Notes under the pieces: generated by a model | What the model was told of the DNA's origin: nothing | Seen by the model: the letters and a program-made list of their open reading frames with translations, nothing else | The model's database searches: none | Program-made: the position numbers and the translations under genes | In this document: positions 40,367 through 49,062 of the stretch, in pieces | Layout of the letters: each line of letters starts with the position of its first letter | Numbering within the stretch: the stretch's first letter is position 1 | Source: Buchnera aphidicola (Aphis nasturtii) | Lineage (GTDB): Bacteria; Pseudomonadota; Gammaproteobacteria; Enterobacterales; Enterobacteriaceae | Length of the DNA: 64,000 nt | Assembly (NCBI RefSeq): GCF_005083345.1 | Contig: NZ_CP034888.1 | Location: 209,380 to 273,379 of the forward strand | Reading direction: 5' to 3'

Positions 40367-41797
40367 ATGAAAAGAATAAATATAGTATTATGCCAAACAG
40401 TATTTATTTTCAATCTATTATTAATCCTAGGAATGTCTTGGGGAAATAAAAATTTCAGTCCTAATAATAATTCCTCTGTACCTGTTATTCCTAGTTTAGC
40501 GCCTATGTTGGAAAAAGTTATGCCGTCAGTAATAAGTATTAATATTGAAGGAAGTACTATAATTCATACTTCTCGTTTACCTCATCAATTTCAACCTTTT
40601 TTTGGTGATAATTCTCCTTTTTGTCAAAAGAATTCACCGTTTCATAATTCTCCTTTTTGTCGTTCTAATCCAAATTCTGATAGTGCCAATGAAAAGTTTC
40701 GTGCATTAGGATCAGGTGTTATTATTGACGCTGAAAAAGGATATGCTGTAACTAACAATCATGTTGTAGAAAATGCTAATACAATACAAGCTCAGTTAAG
40801 TGATGGACGTCGTTATGAAGCTTATGTAATTGGGAAAGATGCACGTTCTGATATTGCTTTAATACAATTAAAAAACGCAAAAAATTTAAGCGCAATCAAA
40901 ATTGCAGATTCTGATAACTTAAGAGTAGGCGATTATACTGTAGCTATTGGTAATCCATATGGTCTTGGTGAAACTGTTACGTCTGGTATTATTTCTGCTT
41001 TGGGAAGAAGTGGGCTAAACATTGAACATTACGAAAATTTTATTCAAACTGATGCAGCTATTAACAGGGGTAATTCAGGAGGGGCTTTAGTTAATTTAAA
41101 CGGTGAGTTAATCGGAATCAATACTGCAATATTAGCCCCAGATGGTGGTAATATAGGCATTGGCTTTGCTATTCCTGGAAATATGGTTAAAAATCTTACA
41201 GCTCAAATGGCTCAATTTGGACAAGTAAGACGAGGTGAGTTAGGTATAATAGGAATGGAATTGAATTCTGATTTAGCAAAAATAATGAAAATTAATGCTC
41301 ATAAAGGTGCTTTTGTCAGTCAGGTATTACCTGATTCTTCTGCATTTCAAGCAGGTATTAAAGCTGGAGATATTATTATATCTCTAAATAAAAAACCTAT
41401 TTCTAGTTTTGCAGCATTACGTGCTGAAATTGGATCGTTACCAGTTACTACAAAAATGACATTAGGAATATTTAGAGATAGTCAAATTAAATATATATTT
41501 GTTGAATTAAAGCCTTCTATTAAACATAACATGAATTTTGGAGATATTTATATAGGTATCGAAGGTGCTAATTTATCTAATCATTTAGATAAACAAAAAG
41601 GTGTAAAAGTAGAAAATGTTAAAGTAAATAGTCCAGCTGCAAAGATTGGTTTTAAACAGGATGATATTATTATAGAAGTGAATCAAAATTTAATAAATAA
41701 CTTAGATGACTTAAAACGAGCATTAGATAGCAAATCAAGTGTATTAGTTTTTAGAGTAAAAAGAGGAGTAAATAATATTTACTTAGTAAGTGAATAG
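40367..41797 (+). CDS. htrA: Periplasmic serine endoprotease DegP/HtrA
   Basis: This periplasmic protease and chaperone clears misfolded envelope proteins, such as BamA clients. At 476 residues it matches E. coli DegP. It has a signal peptide (about 1-25), a protease domain with catalytic triad His132 (TNNHVV), Asp162 (RSDIAL) and Ser237 (RGNSGGALV), and two PDZ domains (from about 280 and 380). The LA loop keeps the DegP cysteine pair Cys86/Cys98 (SPFCQKNSPFHNSPFC), a disulphide in E. coli. The 291-bp divergent spacer shared with apbE is AT-rich; I could not identify a sigma-E or heat-shock promoter. A strong terminator follows. Confidence 0.97.
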   Translation: MKRINIVLCQTVFIFNLLLILGMSWGNKNFSPNNNSSVPVIPSLAPMLEKVMPSVISINIEGSTIIHTSRLPHQFQPFFGDNSPFCQKNSPFHNSPFCRSNPNSDSANEKFRALGSGVIIDAEKGYAVTNNHVVENANTIQAQLSDGRRYEAYVIGKDARSDIALIQLKNAKNLSAIKIADSDNLRVGDYTVAIGNPYGLGETVTSGIISALGRSGLNIEHYENFIQTDAAINRGNSGGALVNLNGELIGINTAILAPDGGNIGIGFAIPGNMVKNLTAQMAQFGQVRRGELGIIGMELNSDLAKIMKINAHKGAFVSQVLPDSSAFQAGIKAGDIIISLNKKPISSFAALRAEIGSLPVTTKMTLGIFRDSQIKYIFVELKPSIKHNMNFGDIYIGIEGANLSNHLDKQKGVKVENVKVNSPAAKIGFKQDDIIIEVNQNLINNLDDLKRALDSKSSVLVFRVKRGVNNIYLVSE

Positions 41798-41811
41798 TCT
41801 ATTATATAATT

Positions 41812-41837
41812 CCGCCCGAACTTAAAAGATCGGGCGG
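41812..41837. terminator. Intrinsic terminator between convergent htrA and dapD
   Basis: CCGCCCGA (41812-41819) and TCGGGCGG (41830-41837) form a perfect 8-bp stem with seven G-C pairs and a 10-nt loop, followed by TTTCTATTATTTT on the plus strand and flanked by AT-rich DNA on the other side. It lies 14 bp after the htrA stop and 6 bp before the dapD stop, so it can serve both genes. Its GC content is striking in this genome and implies selection. Confidence 0.9.
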
Positions 41838-41843
41838 TTTCTA

Positions 41844-42668
41844 TTATTTTAAATCACGTAATAATTGATTAATTTCTACTTTACTTGTTGTTTTGTGGTC
41901 AACTTTTTTAACAATAATTGCAGAGTACAAATTATATTTTCCATTTTTTGATGGCATACTCCCTGAAACTACAACAGAATTAGCAGGAATTTTTCCATAA
42001 GAAATTTCTCCTGTTTCTCTATTGTAAATTTTAGTGCTTTGCCCGATAAAAACTCCCATAGATATTACGGACCCTTGTTCTACAATTACTCCTTCTACAA
42101 TTTCAGAACGAGCACCAATAAAACAATTATCTTCAATGATAGTAGGGTTATTTTGCAAAGGTTCTAGCACACCTCCTATACCTACCCCCCCAGATAAATG
42201 TACATTTTTTCCAATTTGTGCACATGACCCTACGGTCGCCCATGTATCTATCATAGTTCCTTGATCTATATATGCACCTATATTTACATATGATGGCATA
42301 ATTACTGCATTATAATTAATAAAAGAACCATATCGAACAGTAGCTGGTGGTACTATGCGAACTTTATCTTGTTCAAAATTTTTTGTGGTATATTTGTTAT
42401 ATTTTAGTGGAATTTTATCGTAATAATTAGTATTTTCGCATAAAAAAATATTATTTTTTGTAAAATATATATATAATAAAATCGCTTTTTTTAACCATTG
42501 ATGAGTAATCCATACATTATCTTTTTTTTCTGAGACACGTACCTCTCCTTTATTCAATAAGCTGATTATATAATTTATAGTTTCATAAGTTTCTGTTTTA
42601 ATATTTTTAAAATTAATTTCATTTTTATATTCATAAGCATTTTCAATTATTTTTTTAAATTTTTTCAT
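41844..42668 (-). CDS. dapD: 2,3,4,5-tetrahydropyridine-2,6-dicarboxylate N-succinyltransferase
   Basis: It succinylates tetrahydrodipicolinate on the route to meso-diaminopimelate and lysine, serving both peptidoglycan (MurE substrate) and lysine supply to the host. At 274 residues it equals E. coli. The C-terminal half is a left-handed beta helix with hexapeptide repeats: [20 protein letters not shown] (about 124-143), [20 protein letters not shown] and [20 protein letters not shown]. It probably forms a transcription unit with map, 61 bp upstream on the same strand. Confidence 0.97.
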   Translation of the reverse strand: MKKFKKIIENAYEYKNEINFKNIKTETYETINYIISLLNKGEVRVSEKKDNVWITHQWLKKAILLYIYFTKNNIFLCENTNYYDKIPLKYNKYTTKNFEQDKVRIVPPATVRYGSFINYNAVIMPSYVNIGAYIDQGTMIDTWATVGSCAQIGKNVHLSGGVGIGGVLEPLQNNPTIIEDNCFIGARSEIVEGVIVEQGSVISMGVFIGQSTKIYNRETGEISYGKIPANSVVVSGSMPSKNGKYNLYSAIIVKKVDHKTTSKVEINQLLRDLK

Positions 42669-42729
42669 TCTAAATCAACCTAATTTATTATATTTAATTT
42701 ATATTTATAAAAACACAGATTTTGTTTTA

Positions 42730-43512
42730 TTAATTATTCAAACTAGGAAGTATTTTTTCTTGTTGTTGCCATGTTAAAATATCGCATCCATAATCTGTTA
42801 CTAATATAGTATGCTCATATTGCGCAGATAATGAATGGTCTTTTGTTTTTACAGTCCAACCATCTTTCATGCATTTTACTTCTGATTTTCCTGTATTTAC
42901 CATAGGTTCAATAGTAAAAATCATTCCTTTTTTTAAAATTATTTTATTGTTATTTTTATAATGTAATACATGCGGTTCTTCGTGAAATGAAGATCCAATA
43001 CCATGTCCGCAATATTCTTTTACAACTGAAAAACCGTTACTTTCAACGTAGTTTTCAATTTTTTCTCCAATTTTAAATAGTGGTATTCCTGGTTTTATTA
43101 AATTTAAAGATGCATAAAGACTTTCTTGTGTTACTTTGCATAAACGTTTAGATAAGATGCTTGGTTTTCCTACAAAAAACATTTTTGAAGTATCTGCATA
43201 ATAATTATTTTTAATAACGGTAACATCAATATTAACTATGTCTCCTATTTTTAAAATTTCATTTTTATCTGGAATACCGTGACATACAACATCATTGACA
43301 GAAATACAGACAGATTTTGGAAAACCATGATACCCTAAACATGCTGGAATAGCGTCATTTTGTTTAATAAAATTATGACAAATATTATTTAATTCCTCTG
43401 TACTGGTATTTGGTTGAACATATTCTTCAATCATTTCCAGTACTTTAGCAGCTAATTTTCCAGAAATTCTCATTTTTTCTATTTCTAATTCGTTTTTTAT
43501 CATACAATTCAT
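42730..43512 (-). CDS. map: Methionine aminopeptidase
   Basis: It removes the initiator methionine from nascent proteins. The frame is open to 43545, but the ATG at 43512 gives MNCMIKNELEIEKMRISGKL, aligning with the E. coli start (IEKMRVAGRL), and 260 residues (264 in E. coli). The metal ligands fit the family: aspartates in NIDVTVIKNNYYADTSKMF (about 95-113), histidine in GHGIGSSFHEEPHV (about 167-180), glutamate in TIEPMV (about 201-206) and the final glutamate in YEHTILVTD (about 234-242). It diverges from rpsB across a 287-bp spacer, the same arrangement as in enteric bacteria. Confidence 0.96.
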   Translation of the reverse strand: MNCMIKNELEIEKMRISGKLAAKVLEMIEEYVQPNTSTEELNNICHNFIKQNDAIPACLGYHGFPKSVCISVNDVVCHGIPDKNEILKIGDIVNIDVTVIKNNYYADTSKMFFVGKPSILSKRLCKVTQESLYASLNLIKPGIPLFKIGEKIENYVESNGFSVVKEYCGHGIGSSFHEEPHVLHYKNNNKIILKKGMIFTIEPMVNTGKSEVKCMKDGWTVKTKDHSLSAQYEHTILVTDYGCDILTWQQQEKILPSLNN

Positions 43513-43799
43513 AATATTTAACCAATTTAGATGTATTAAATTCATTTATTTAAATTATAGTTTATAAAATTTGGTTATAAAAATTTTTGTTTTCTATTTA
43601 ATTGTTTTAATTTAAAAAAGTAAAATACATTTATAATTATTACTGATCTTAAAGATTGAAGTATGATATATTTATTCGATTTATTAAATATATTTAATAT
43701 GATATAAAAAATAAAAATATTTATCCTTTTTACATTAAAAGTTGTAAGATTATTCATCTTATTAAATGTTTATTTTTAAAATTTTTTCAAGGAGTTGTT

Positions 43800-44531
43800 A
43801 TGAACATAGTTTCAATGAGAGATATGTTAAAAGCAGGAGTACATTTTGGACATCAAACTCGGTATTGGAATCCAAAAATGAAACCATTTATTTTTGGCTC
43901 TAAAAATAAAGTACATATTATTAATTTAGAAAAAACTCTCCCAATGTTGCATTTTGCTTTATTAGAGTTAAAAAAAATATCTTTTAAAAAAGGAAAAATA
44001 TTATTTGTTGGTACAAAGAGAGCTGCTAGTAGAAAAATCAAAGAAACAGCAATAAATTGCAATCAATTTTATGTTAATCAACGTTGGTTAGGAGGTATGC
44101 TGACTAATTGGAAAACGGTACGTCAGTCTATTAAGCGTTTAAAAGATTTAGAGATGGAATCTAAAGATGGAACTTTTTTAAAGCTTACCAAAAAAGAAGC
44201 ATTAATACGAACACGAGAATTATCTAAATTAGAAAACAGTTTAGGTGGCATAAAAAACATGGGAGGTCTTCCGGATTGTTTATTTGTTATCGATGCTGCT
44301 CATGAACATATTGCAATTCAAGAAGCAAATAACTTAGGTATTCCTGTTTTTGCTGTCGTAGACACTAATTCTAATCCTGATGGTGTTGATTATATAATAC
44401 CTGGAAATGATGATGCAATTAGATCTGTGGCATTATATTTAAAAGCCGTTACAATGAGTATTTGTGAAATAGATTCTGAAAATTCATTAACGACAGGACT
44501 AATAAATTCGAAAGAAAATATACATATTTAA
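43800..44531 (+). CDS. rpsB: 30S ribosomal protein S2
   Basis: S2 is a late-assembling small-subunit protein on the back of the 30S head-body junction. At 243 residues it is full length (241). It has [22 protein letters not shown] (start), [15 protein letters not shown] (about 31-45), [13 protein letters not shown] (about 91-103) and the signature [20 protein letters not shown] (about 166-185). AAGGAG lies 7 bp before the ATG, a strong ribosome site. It heads rpsB-tsf-pyrH-frr. In E. coli S2 represses its own operon through the leader; the AT-rich leader here shows no clear counterpart. Confidence 0.98.
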   Translation: MNIVSMRDMLKAGVHFGHQTRYWNPKMKPFIFGSKNKVHIINLEKTLPMLHFALLELKKISFKKGKILFVGTKRAASRKIKETAINCNQFYVNQRWLGGMLTNWKTVRQSIKRLKDLEMESKDGTFLKLTKKEALIRTRELSKLENSLGGIKNMGGLPDCLFVIDAAHEHIAIQEANNLGIPVFAVVDTNSNPDGVDYIIPGNDDAIRSVALYLKAVTMSICEIDSENSLTTGLINSKENIHI

Positions 44532-44551
44532 TAAATATGTATTTATTTTTT
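44520..44551 (+). terminator. Hairpin overlapping the rpsB stop, possible rpsB-tsf attenuator
   Basis: ATACATATTTA (44520-44530) and TAAATATGTAT (44532-44542) are perfect 11-bp complements around one base, and TTATTTTTT follows. The rpsB stop (44529-44531) is inside the stem, so terminating ribosomes would disrupt it. E. coli also has attenuation between rpsB and tsf. Two or three inner pairs must open to form a loop. Confidence 0.5.
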
Positions 44552-44573
44552 AAAAATTAAAGAGATTATATTT

Positions 44574-45377
44574 ATGACTGAAATCACTGCTGAATTAGTG
44601 AAACAATTAAGATTGCGTACAGGTATTGGTTTGATGGAATGTAAACGAGCATTAATCGAAGAAAATGGAGATATTGAATTATCAATTGATAATTTAAGAA
44701 AATCGGGGAAAATGCAAGCTTTAAAAAAATTAAAAAATACCACAAATCAAGGTTTAATATTTTCCAATGTTCAAAAGAATATTGGAGCTATAGTCGAGTT
44801 AAATTGTCAAACTGATTTTGTAGCGAAAGATAATTTATTTATTTCATTAGGAAACGAAATAATATTAACGGCACTCTCTAAGAGAATCAAAAAGATTTGT
44901 GACATTAATAATTATTTTAAAACAAAAATAACAGAATTAATTATTAAATTTGGTGAAAACATTAAAATTAATCGATTTTGCATGATTGAGGGTGATAATA
45001 TAGGTTCTTATGTACATGCAGGTCGTATTGGTGTATTAGTAAACGCTAATAATTTAAGTAAAGATATCTTAAAAAATATTGCCATGCACATAGCTGCAAG
45101 TAAACCTGAATACATTAATCCTAATGAAGTACCTAAATCTATTTTCGAAAGAGAGTATAATATTCAACTTGAATTAATAAAAAATTATAAAAAATCTACT
45201 TATATATTACAAAAAATAGTAGATGGCCGTATGAACAAATTTATCAATGATATTTCACTTGTCGGTCAAAATTTTATAATGAATCCAAATAAAACAGTTG
45301 GTCAAGTATTAAACGAAAATAATGGAACTATTATTGCTTTTATTAGGTTTGAAATTGGAGAAAATGTCAACAAATAA
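44574..45377 (+). CDS. tsf: Elongation factor Ts
   Basis: EF-Ts exchanges GDP for GTP on EF-Tu. At 267 residues it is a little shorter than the 283 of E. coli. The N-terminal UBA-like domain has [20 protein letters not shown] (about 8-27), followed by the EF-Tu-contacting [10 protein letters not shown] (about 78-87; TDFV motif), then the coiled-coil region. AAAGAG precedes the ATG. It follows rpsB by 42 bp and is followed by a terminator-like hairpin. The lysine- and asparagine-rich core reflects genome-wide AT pressure. Confidence 0.97.
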   Translation: MTEITAELVKQLRLRTGIGLMECKRALIEENGDIELSIDNLRKSGKMQALKKLKNTTNQGLIFSNVQKNIGAIVELNCQTDFVAKDNLFISLGNEIILTALSKRIKKICDINNYFKTKITELIIKFGENIKINRFCMIEGDNIGSYVHAGRIGVLVNANNLSKDILKNIAMHIAASKPEYINPNEVPKSIFEREYNIQLELIKNYKKSTYILQKIVDGRMNKFINDISLVGQNFIMNPNKTVGQVLNENNGTIIAFIRFEIGENVNK

Positions 45378-45384
45378 AAATATT

Positions 45385-45408
45385 AATTATATAGTAATAT
45401 AATTTTTT
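45385..45408 (+). terminator. Probable intrinsic terminator after tsf
   Basis: AATTATAT (45385-45392) pairs with ATATAATT (45397-45404) around an AGTA loop, with a T6 run at 45403-45408. It lies 8 bp after the tsf stop and would end the rpsB-tsf transcript. The stem is pure A-T, so it may be partial. Confidence 0.55.
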
Positions 45409-45459
45409 AAATAAAATTTTTTATTTTTAAATATTTAAAATATATTCGGATCAAAAAAA

Positions 45460-46185
45460 ATGTCTACCAATACAAAATTTATATACCCCCGTATTTTATT
45501 AAAAATAAGTGGAGAAGTATTACAAGGAGTGAATAAATTTGGTATTGATGTGAATTCTTTAAAAAAAATAGCTAAAGAAATAAAATTAGTATTAAATATC
45601 GGTGTTCAAGTAGGTTTAGTTATTGGCAGTGGAAATTTATTTCGTGGAGCAACTTTGTCTGAAATTGGTATAAATAGAATAGCTTCCGATCATATTGGTA
45701 TATTATCAACGATTATTAATAGCTTAGCAATGCATGATATAATGCACTATTATTCTGTTCGGTCTTATGTCATGTCAGCTATATCAATGAATGGTATATG
45801 CGAGACTTATACTTATAAACGCGCAATCAAACTTTTGTGTAATAATTATGTGGTAATTTTTGCTGCTGGCATAGGTAATCCTTTATTTACTACTGATTCT
45901 GCAGCCTGCTTGCGTGGAATCGAAACACAATCAAATATTATTTTGAAAGGAACAAAAGTCGATGGAGTTTACTCTAAAGACCCAAATAAGTATTCTAATG
46001 CAATTCTTTATAAAAAGTTGACGTATAGAGATGTACTTAGAAAAGAATTAAAAGTTATGGATGTATCTGCTTTTTCTTTGGCTAGAGATCATAATTTGCC
46101 AATTCGAGTTTTTAACATTAATAAACCTAACTCTTTATATCGTATTGTCACAGGATATGATGAAGGTACTATTATTACTAAATAA
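45460..46185 (+). CDS. pyrH: Uridylate kinase
   Basis: UMP kinase makes UDP for RNA, DNA and UDP-sugar (peptidoglycan) synthesis. At 241 residues it equals E. coli. It belongs to the amino acid kinase fold: RILLKISGEVLQG (about 11-23), VIGSGNLFRGA (about 54-64), GNPLFTTDSAACLRGIE (about 139-155), KGTKVDGVYSKDPNK (about 166-180) and LKVMDVSAFSLARDHNLPI (about 195-213). The ribosome site is weak (only an A-rich stretch before ATG). It lies 82 bp after tsf, keeping the enteric rpsB-tsf-pyrH-frr order. Confidence 0.97.
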   Translation: MSTNTKFIYPRILLKISGEVLQGVNKFGIDVNSLKKIAKEIKLVLNIGVQVGLVIGSGNLFRGATLSEIGINRIASDHIGILSTIINSLAMHDIMHYYSVRSYVMSAISMNGICETYTYKRAIKLLCNNYVVIFAAGIGNPLFTTDSAACLRGIETQSNIILKGTKVDGVYSKDPNKYSNAILYKKLTYRDVLRKELKVMDVSAFSLARDHNLPIRVFNINKPNSLYRIVTGYDEGTIITK

Positions 46186-46286
46186 AATATATCAATATGT
46201 TTGAAATTATCATAAATTTTTAGATCAATGTAAAATATCTTATTAAGAATAAATTTAATAATATAATATATCCTATAGGTAAATAT

Positions 46287-46844
46287 GTGATTAACCAGCT
46301 TTATATTACAATCAATCAAAAAATGAAAGTCTATATTAAAAACTTTCAAATTCAAGTAAATAATATTAGAACTGGAAGAGCTTCTCCAGAGTTACTTAAT
46401 AATATATATGTTGAGTATTTCGGATCTAAAGTCCCACTACGTCAAATATCTAACATAGTCGTAGAAGATTATCATACCCTTAAAATAAATATATTTGACA
46501 GTGCTAATACATCTTTAGTTAATAAAGCTATTTTAAATTCAAATCTTGATTTAAATCCAGTGATACATGGAAAGGATATTATTGTACCAATACCAGGATT
46601 AACAGAAGAAAGAAGAAAAAATCTTATTAAAATCGTTAGAAGTGATGCAGAAAATACTCGTATTTACATACGAAATCTCCGAAGGGATGCGAATGAAAAA
46701 ATTAAAGCTTATTTAAAAAATAAAATTATTGGCGAAGATCAAGAATACAGCTCATACAACAAAATCCAAAAAATGACAGATATGTACATCAAGGAAATAG
46801 AAAATATCTTAATTTTAAAAGAAAAAGAACTTATGCAATTTTGA
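46287..46844 (+). CDS. frr: Ribosome recycling factor
   Basis: Frr splits post-termination ribosomes together with EF-G. At 185 residues it equals E. coli. Start is GTG at 46287: the nearby ATG at 46285 runs directly into TGA, and the GTG gives MINQLYITINQKM in register with the family. Signature segments are NNIRTGRASPELLNNIYVEY (about 28-47), IPGLTEERRKNLIKIVR (about 103-119) and IRNLRRDANEKIKA (about 129-142, hinge and domain I). It is 101 bp after pyrH and 67 bp before dxr. Confidence 0.97.
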   Translation: MINQLYITINQKMKVYIKNFQIQVNNIRTGRASPELLNNIYVEYFGSKVPLRQISNIVVEDYHTLKINIFDSANTSLVNKAILNSNLDLNPVIHGKDIIVPIPGLTEERRKNLIKIVRSDAENTRIYIRNLRRDANEKIKAYLKNKIIGEDQEYSSYNKIQKMTDMYIKEIENILILKEKELMQF

Positions 46845-46911
46845 TTTCAAAAAAAAGTAATGTTTATATCTTACATTATAAATAAAAACGTTTTTATAAT
46901 AAAAAATTTTT

Positions 46912-48108
46912 ATGAAAAAAATAACAATTTTAGGTTCGACTGGTTCAATTGGAAATAATACAATATCTATTATTAAAAAACATCCTGATTTATTTAAAAT
47001 AATTGCATTAGTTGCAAATAAAAATGTCTCTATAATGTTAGAGCAATGTAAATGTTTTTCTCCTAATTGGGTTGCTATGAAAAATGAAAAATCTGCAGAT
47101 ATACTGAGAATAAAGTTAAAAGAGAAAAAAATTAAAACACAGGTTTTATCTGGAAAAAAAGCAATTTGTGCATTAGCTGCTTTAGAAGAGAATGATTGTG
47201 TAGTATCTGCCATTGTTGGAATGGCAGGTTTATTACCTACTTTATCGGCTATATACGCTGGAAAAACAATTTTACTAGCCAATAAAGAATCTCTTATTAC
47301 TTGCGGTTATATATTTATGAATGCTTTGTCTTCGCATAAAGCTAAAATCATTCCTATTGATAGTGAACATAATGCTATTTTTCAAGTTTTACCTCAATTT
47401 TTGCAAAATAATTTAGGAAAAGTTAATCTAAAAAAAAATGGAGTTAAATCTATTATTTTAACTGGATCAGGTGGTCCATTATATAATTTAAAAAAGAAAG
47501 ATTTACGTTTTGTTACACCTAAACAAACATGTATCCATCCAAATTGGTCTATGGGAAAAAAAATATCAGTAGATTCTTCAACTATGATGAACAAAGGCTT
47601 GGAATACGCTGAAGCACGGTGGTTATTTAACGCTTCAGCTAATGAAATTGATATTGTAATTCACCCCCAATCAATTGTTCATTCTATGGTAGAATATATC
47701 GATGGATCAGTTCTAGCTCAACTTTCACTTCCAGATATGAAAGTTGCGATTTCATATGCAATGGCATTTCCTAAGCGTATTGTATCTGGATCTAATTTTT
47801 TAAATTTGAAAAAATTAAAGAATTTAAATTTTTTTGAACCAGATTTTCTACAATTTCCATGTTTAAAACTAGCAATTGACGCATTTTCTTCTGGTCAATC
47901 AGCTATGACAGTTTTAAATGCTGCTAATGAGGTTTCTGTATCTGCTTTTTTGAGTTCAAGAATTAAATTTAATGAAATTTTTCAAATAAATAGTGATATT
48001 TTAATGTCTTCTTCTTTTTTAGAGCCTACTTCTGTTGAAGAAATTTTAGAAATTGATAAAAAAACTAGAATAAAAACAGAAAAAAAAATATTATCTTTAG
48101 CACATTAA
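46912..48108 (+). CDS. dxr: 1-deoxy-D-xylulose 5-phosphate reductoisomerase
   Basis: Dxr makes methylerythritol 4-phosphate, the first committed step of the isoprenoid pathway that feeds UppS next door. At 398 residues it equals E. coli. The NADPH-binding motif is ILGSTGSIGNNT (about 4-15), the metal and substrate site DSEHNAIFQ (about 149-157), GSGGPLYN (about 185-192) and the flexible loop around HPNWSMGKKISVDSSTMMNK (about 207-226). It keeps the enteric order frr-dxr-uppS. Frames are clean despite many A7-A8 tracts. Confidence 0.97.
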   Translation: MKKITILGSTGSIGNNTISIIKKHPDLFKIIALVANKNVSIMLEQCKCFSPNWVAMKNEKSADILRIKLKEKKIKTQVLSGKKAICALAALEENDCVVSAIVGMAGLLPTLSAIYAGKTILLANKESLITCGYIFMNALSSHKAKIIPIDSEHNAIFQVLPQFLQNNLGKVNLKKNGVKSIILTGSGGPLYNLKKKDLRFVTPKQTCIHPNWSMGKKISVDSSTMMNKGLEYAEARWLFNASANEIDIVIHPQSIVHSMVEYIDGSVLAQLSLPDMKVAISYAMAFPKRIVSGSNFLNLKKLKNLNFFEPDFLQFPCLKLAIDAFSSGQSAMTVLNAANEVSVSAFLSSRIKFNEIFQINSDILMSSSFLEPTSVEEILEIDKKTRIKTEKKILSLAH

Positions 48109-48166
48109 AAAATTAATAATGTTTTTTATTTTAAATAATTTTATTTTAAAAGAGAAAATATATGTA

Positions 48167-48913
48167 ATGTTATATAAGTACATTCCATCTGGAGTAAAGT
48201 TTAAAAGAAAAATACCCCGTCATATTGCCATTATTATGGACGGAAATGGAAGATGGGCGAAAAACAAAGGGAAAATACGTATTTTTGGTCATAAAGCAGG
48301 TTTTAATGCAGTTAAAAAAACAGTTAAATTTGCTATTCAAAATAAAATAGAAATATTAACGTTATATACTTTTAGCACTGAAAATTGGAAACGTCCGAAA
48401 CTTGAAATTACATCTTTACTTAAATTATTTTTATTTGCATTAAAAAATGAGATGCAACATTTAAATAAATATAATATTCGCCTCAAAGTCATTGGTGATA
48501 TAACTTCTTTTAATAAAGAATTGCAATCTTACATTGATCATGCAGAAAAAATAACTTCAAATAATAATGGTTTAATTTTAAATATTGCTGCGAATTATGG
48601 TGGTAAATGGGATATAGTAGAGGGTGTAAAAAAAATAGTTACTGATGTGCAAAAAGGATTTCTATGTATTAATCAAATTAAAGAAGAAATATTTTCTCAA
48701 TATTTATGTACCAATAGTTTGTTGCCAGTAGATTTAGTAATTAGAACTGGAGGTGAAAAAAGAATTAGTAATTTTCTATTATGGCAAATAGCATATTCTG
48801 AATTATATTTTACTGACGTTCTTTGGCCGGACTTTAATGAATTTATATTTCAAAATGCAATTAACTTTTTTAGTAGTCGAAAACGTCGTTTTGGGAAAAT
48901 TATTAAAAATTAA
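48167..48913 (+). CDS. uppS: Undecaprenyl diphosphate synthase
   Basis: UppS elongates farnesyl diphosphate to the C55 carrier used by MraY and MurG. The frame is open from an ATG at 48119, but the ATG at 48167 is preferred: it gives 248 residues (253 in E. coli) with a short poorly conserved leader before RHIAIIMDGNGRWA (catalytic aspartate, about 18-31). GHKAGFNAVKK, TLYTFSTENW (about 64-73) and the C-terminal DLVIRTGGEKRISNFLLWQ (about 190-208) are conserved. It is followed directly by bamA; cdsA and rseP, which lie between them in E. coli, are missing. Confidence 0.94.
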   Translation: MLYKYIPSGVKFKRKIPRHIAIIMDGNGRWAKNKGKIRIFGHKAGFNAVKKTVKFAIQNKIEILTLYTFSTENWKRPKLEITSLLKLFLFALKNEMQHLNKYNIRLKVIGDITSFNKELQSYIDHAEKITSNNNGLILNIAANYGGKWDIVEGVKKIVTDVQKGFLCINQIKEEIFSQYLCTNSLLPVDLVIRTGGEKRISNFLLWQIAYSELYFTDVLWPDFNEFIFQNAINFFSSRKRRFGKIIKN

Positions 48914-49062
48914 AGACATTTTTAATATTATCTAAATTTTATAAATATTTTTTTGATAATCATTAGTATTATTAAAATTTTATTTTTTATTTCTTAATTT
49001 CTTTTAGATTGTATATCATAAATATACAAAGTATTAGATCTATTGCAGGAAAAATTGCAATA

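Noticed and set aside
49009..49062. N-terminal extension of BamA from a TTG codon
   Set aside because: The added 18 residues precede a complete signal peptide starting at ATG 49063 and have no family counterpart.
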